Below are positions 5,259 through 5,369 of a stretch of DNA of 5,369 nt, in pieces. Numbering within the stretch: position 1 is the first letter of the stretch; each line of letters starts with the position of its first letter. Position numbers and translations under genes: made by a program. The DNA is taken from NCBI GenBank assembly GCA_902772745.1, contig CACYBV010000253.1:1-5369 (forward strand), written 5' to 3'. The notes beneath the pieces were generated by a model, which ran no database searches, had not been told where the DNA came from, and saw only the letters and a list, made by a program, of their open reading frames with translations. Source of the stretch: an uncultured Eubacteriales bacterium (GTDB lineage: Bacteria > Bacillota > Clostridia > Lachnospirales > Lachnospiraceae).

Positions 5259-5369
5259 ATGATTTGCAAAAATTGCGGTGCAAAGGTCCCCGAAGGGATC
5301 CTTTATTGCAGCACCTGTGGGGAAAGAGTAAACCACAGCGAATTCAAACAATATTTTCACACGGCTCCG
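5259..5369 (+). CDS. N-terminal zinc-ribbon protein, truncated by the window end
   Basis: Only 37 codons are visible. They encode a zinc ribbon: MICKNCGAKVPEG followed by YCSTCGERV, with Cys3, Cys6, Cys17 and Cys20 in the CxxC-x10-CxxC pattern of the small zinc_ribbon_2 family. In Firmicutes this module usually tags the N-terminus of proteins whose function lies downstream, often a membrane segment or a TPR/Sel1-like or other C-terminal domain. That part is outside the window, so the protein's role cannot be given. The start is firm, with AGGAGGT at 5247-5253 and about 6 nt to the ATG. It follows the Sel1-repeat gene on the same strand after 209 bp and may have its own promoter, so the two may not be co-transcribed. 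Confidence 0.85.
   Translation, partial: MICKNCGAKVPEGILYCSTCGERVNHSEFKQYFHTAP

Noticed and set aside
5001..5360. Minus-strand 119-codon frame across the end of the Sel1-repeat gene and the zinc-ribbon start
   Set aside because: It overlaps two plus-strand genes with clear ribosome binding sites and shows no family resemblance.

Overview
The window looks like chromosomal DNA of a low-to-mid G+C Gram-positive anaerobe in the Clostridia, probably Lachnospiraceae or a near relative. This rests on the protein families (a SUV3-type helicase with a C-terminal zinc knuckle, an MGT-type glycosyltransferase, a Sel1-repeat protein with a small N-terminal beta domain, a zinc-ribbon protein), on strong AGGAGG-type ribosome binding sites and on sigma-A-type promoters with TGn extensions. 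It is an inference from family resemblance; no database search was made.

Layout. Positions 2-955 hold the 3' part of a broken SUV3-like helicase gene, readable only by joining two frames and passing a TAA. A 27-bp imperfect palindrome overlaps the promoter of an intact GT1/MGT-family glycosyltransferase (1060-2274). That gene converges on a minus-strand tyrosine-recombinase-like gene (2379-3296). A perfect 16-bp hairpin with an extended base and a T6 tract lies between them and touches the recombinase stop codon. The recombinase has the N-terminal core-binding region and the start of the catalytic domain. It has Asn where the first catalytic Arg is expected, and it ends before the HxxR box and the nucleophilic Tyr. 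Next is a 397-bp divergent intergenic region (3297-3693), then a 451-residue Sel1-repeat protein (3694-5049) and the first 37 codons of a zinc-ribbon protein that runs off the window (from 5259).

The most interesting structure is in the divergent intergenic region. A perfect 15-bp inverted repeat (3310-3324 and 3479-3493) brackets 154 bp, and that segment carries a near-consensus promoter firing into the recombinase-like gene. This is the architecture of an invertible promoter switch. If flipped, the same promoter would point at the Sel1-repeat gene, which also has its own strong promoter just outside the repeat. The adjacent recombinase lacks catalytic residues as read, so it is either a regulator or remnant, or the segment is acted on in trans by another recombinase. 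A divergent operator pair is the main alternative.

No rRNA, tRNA, CRISPR array or complete insertion sequence was seen.
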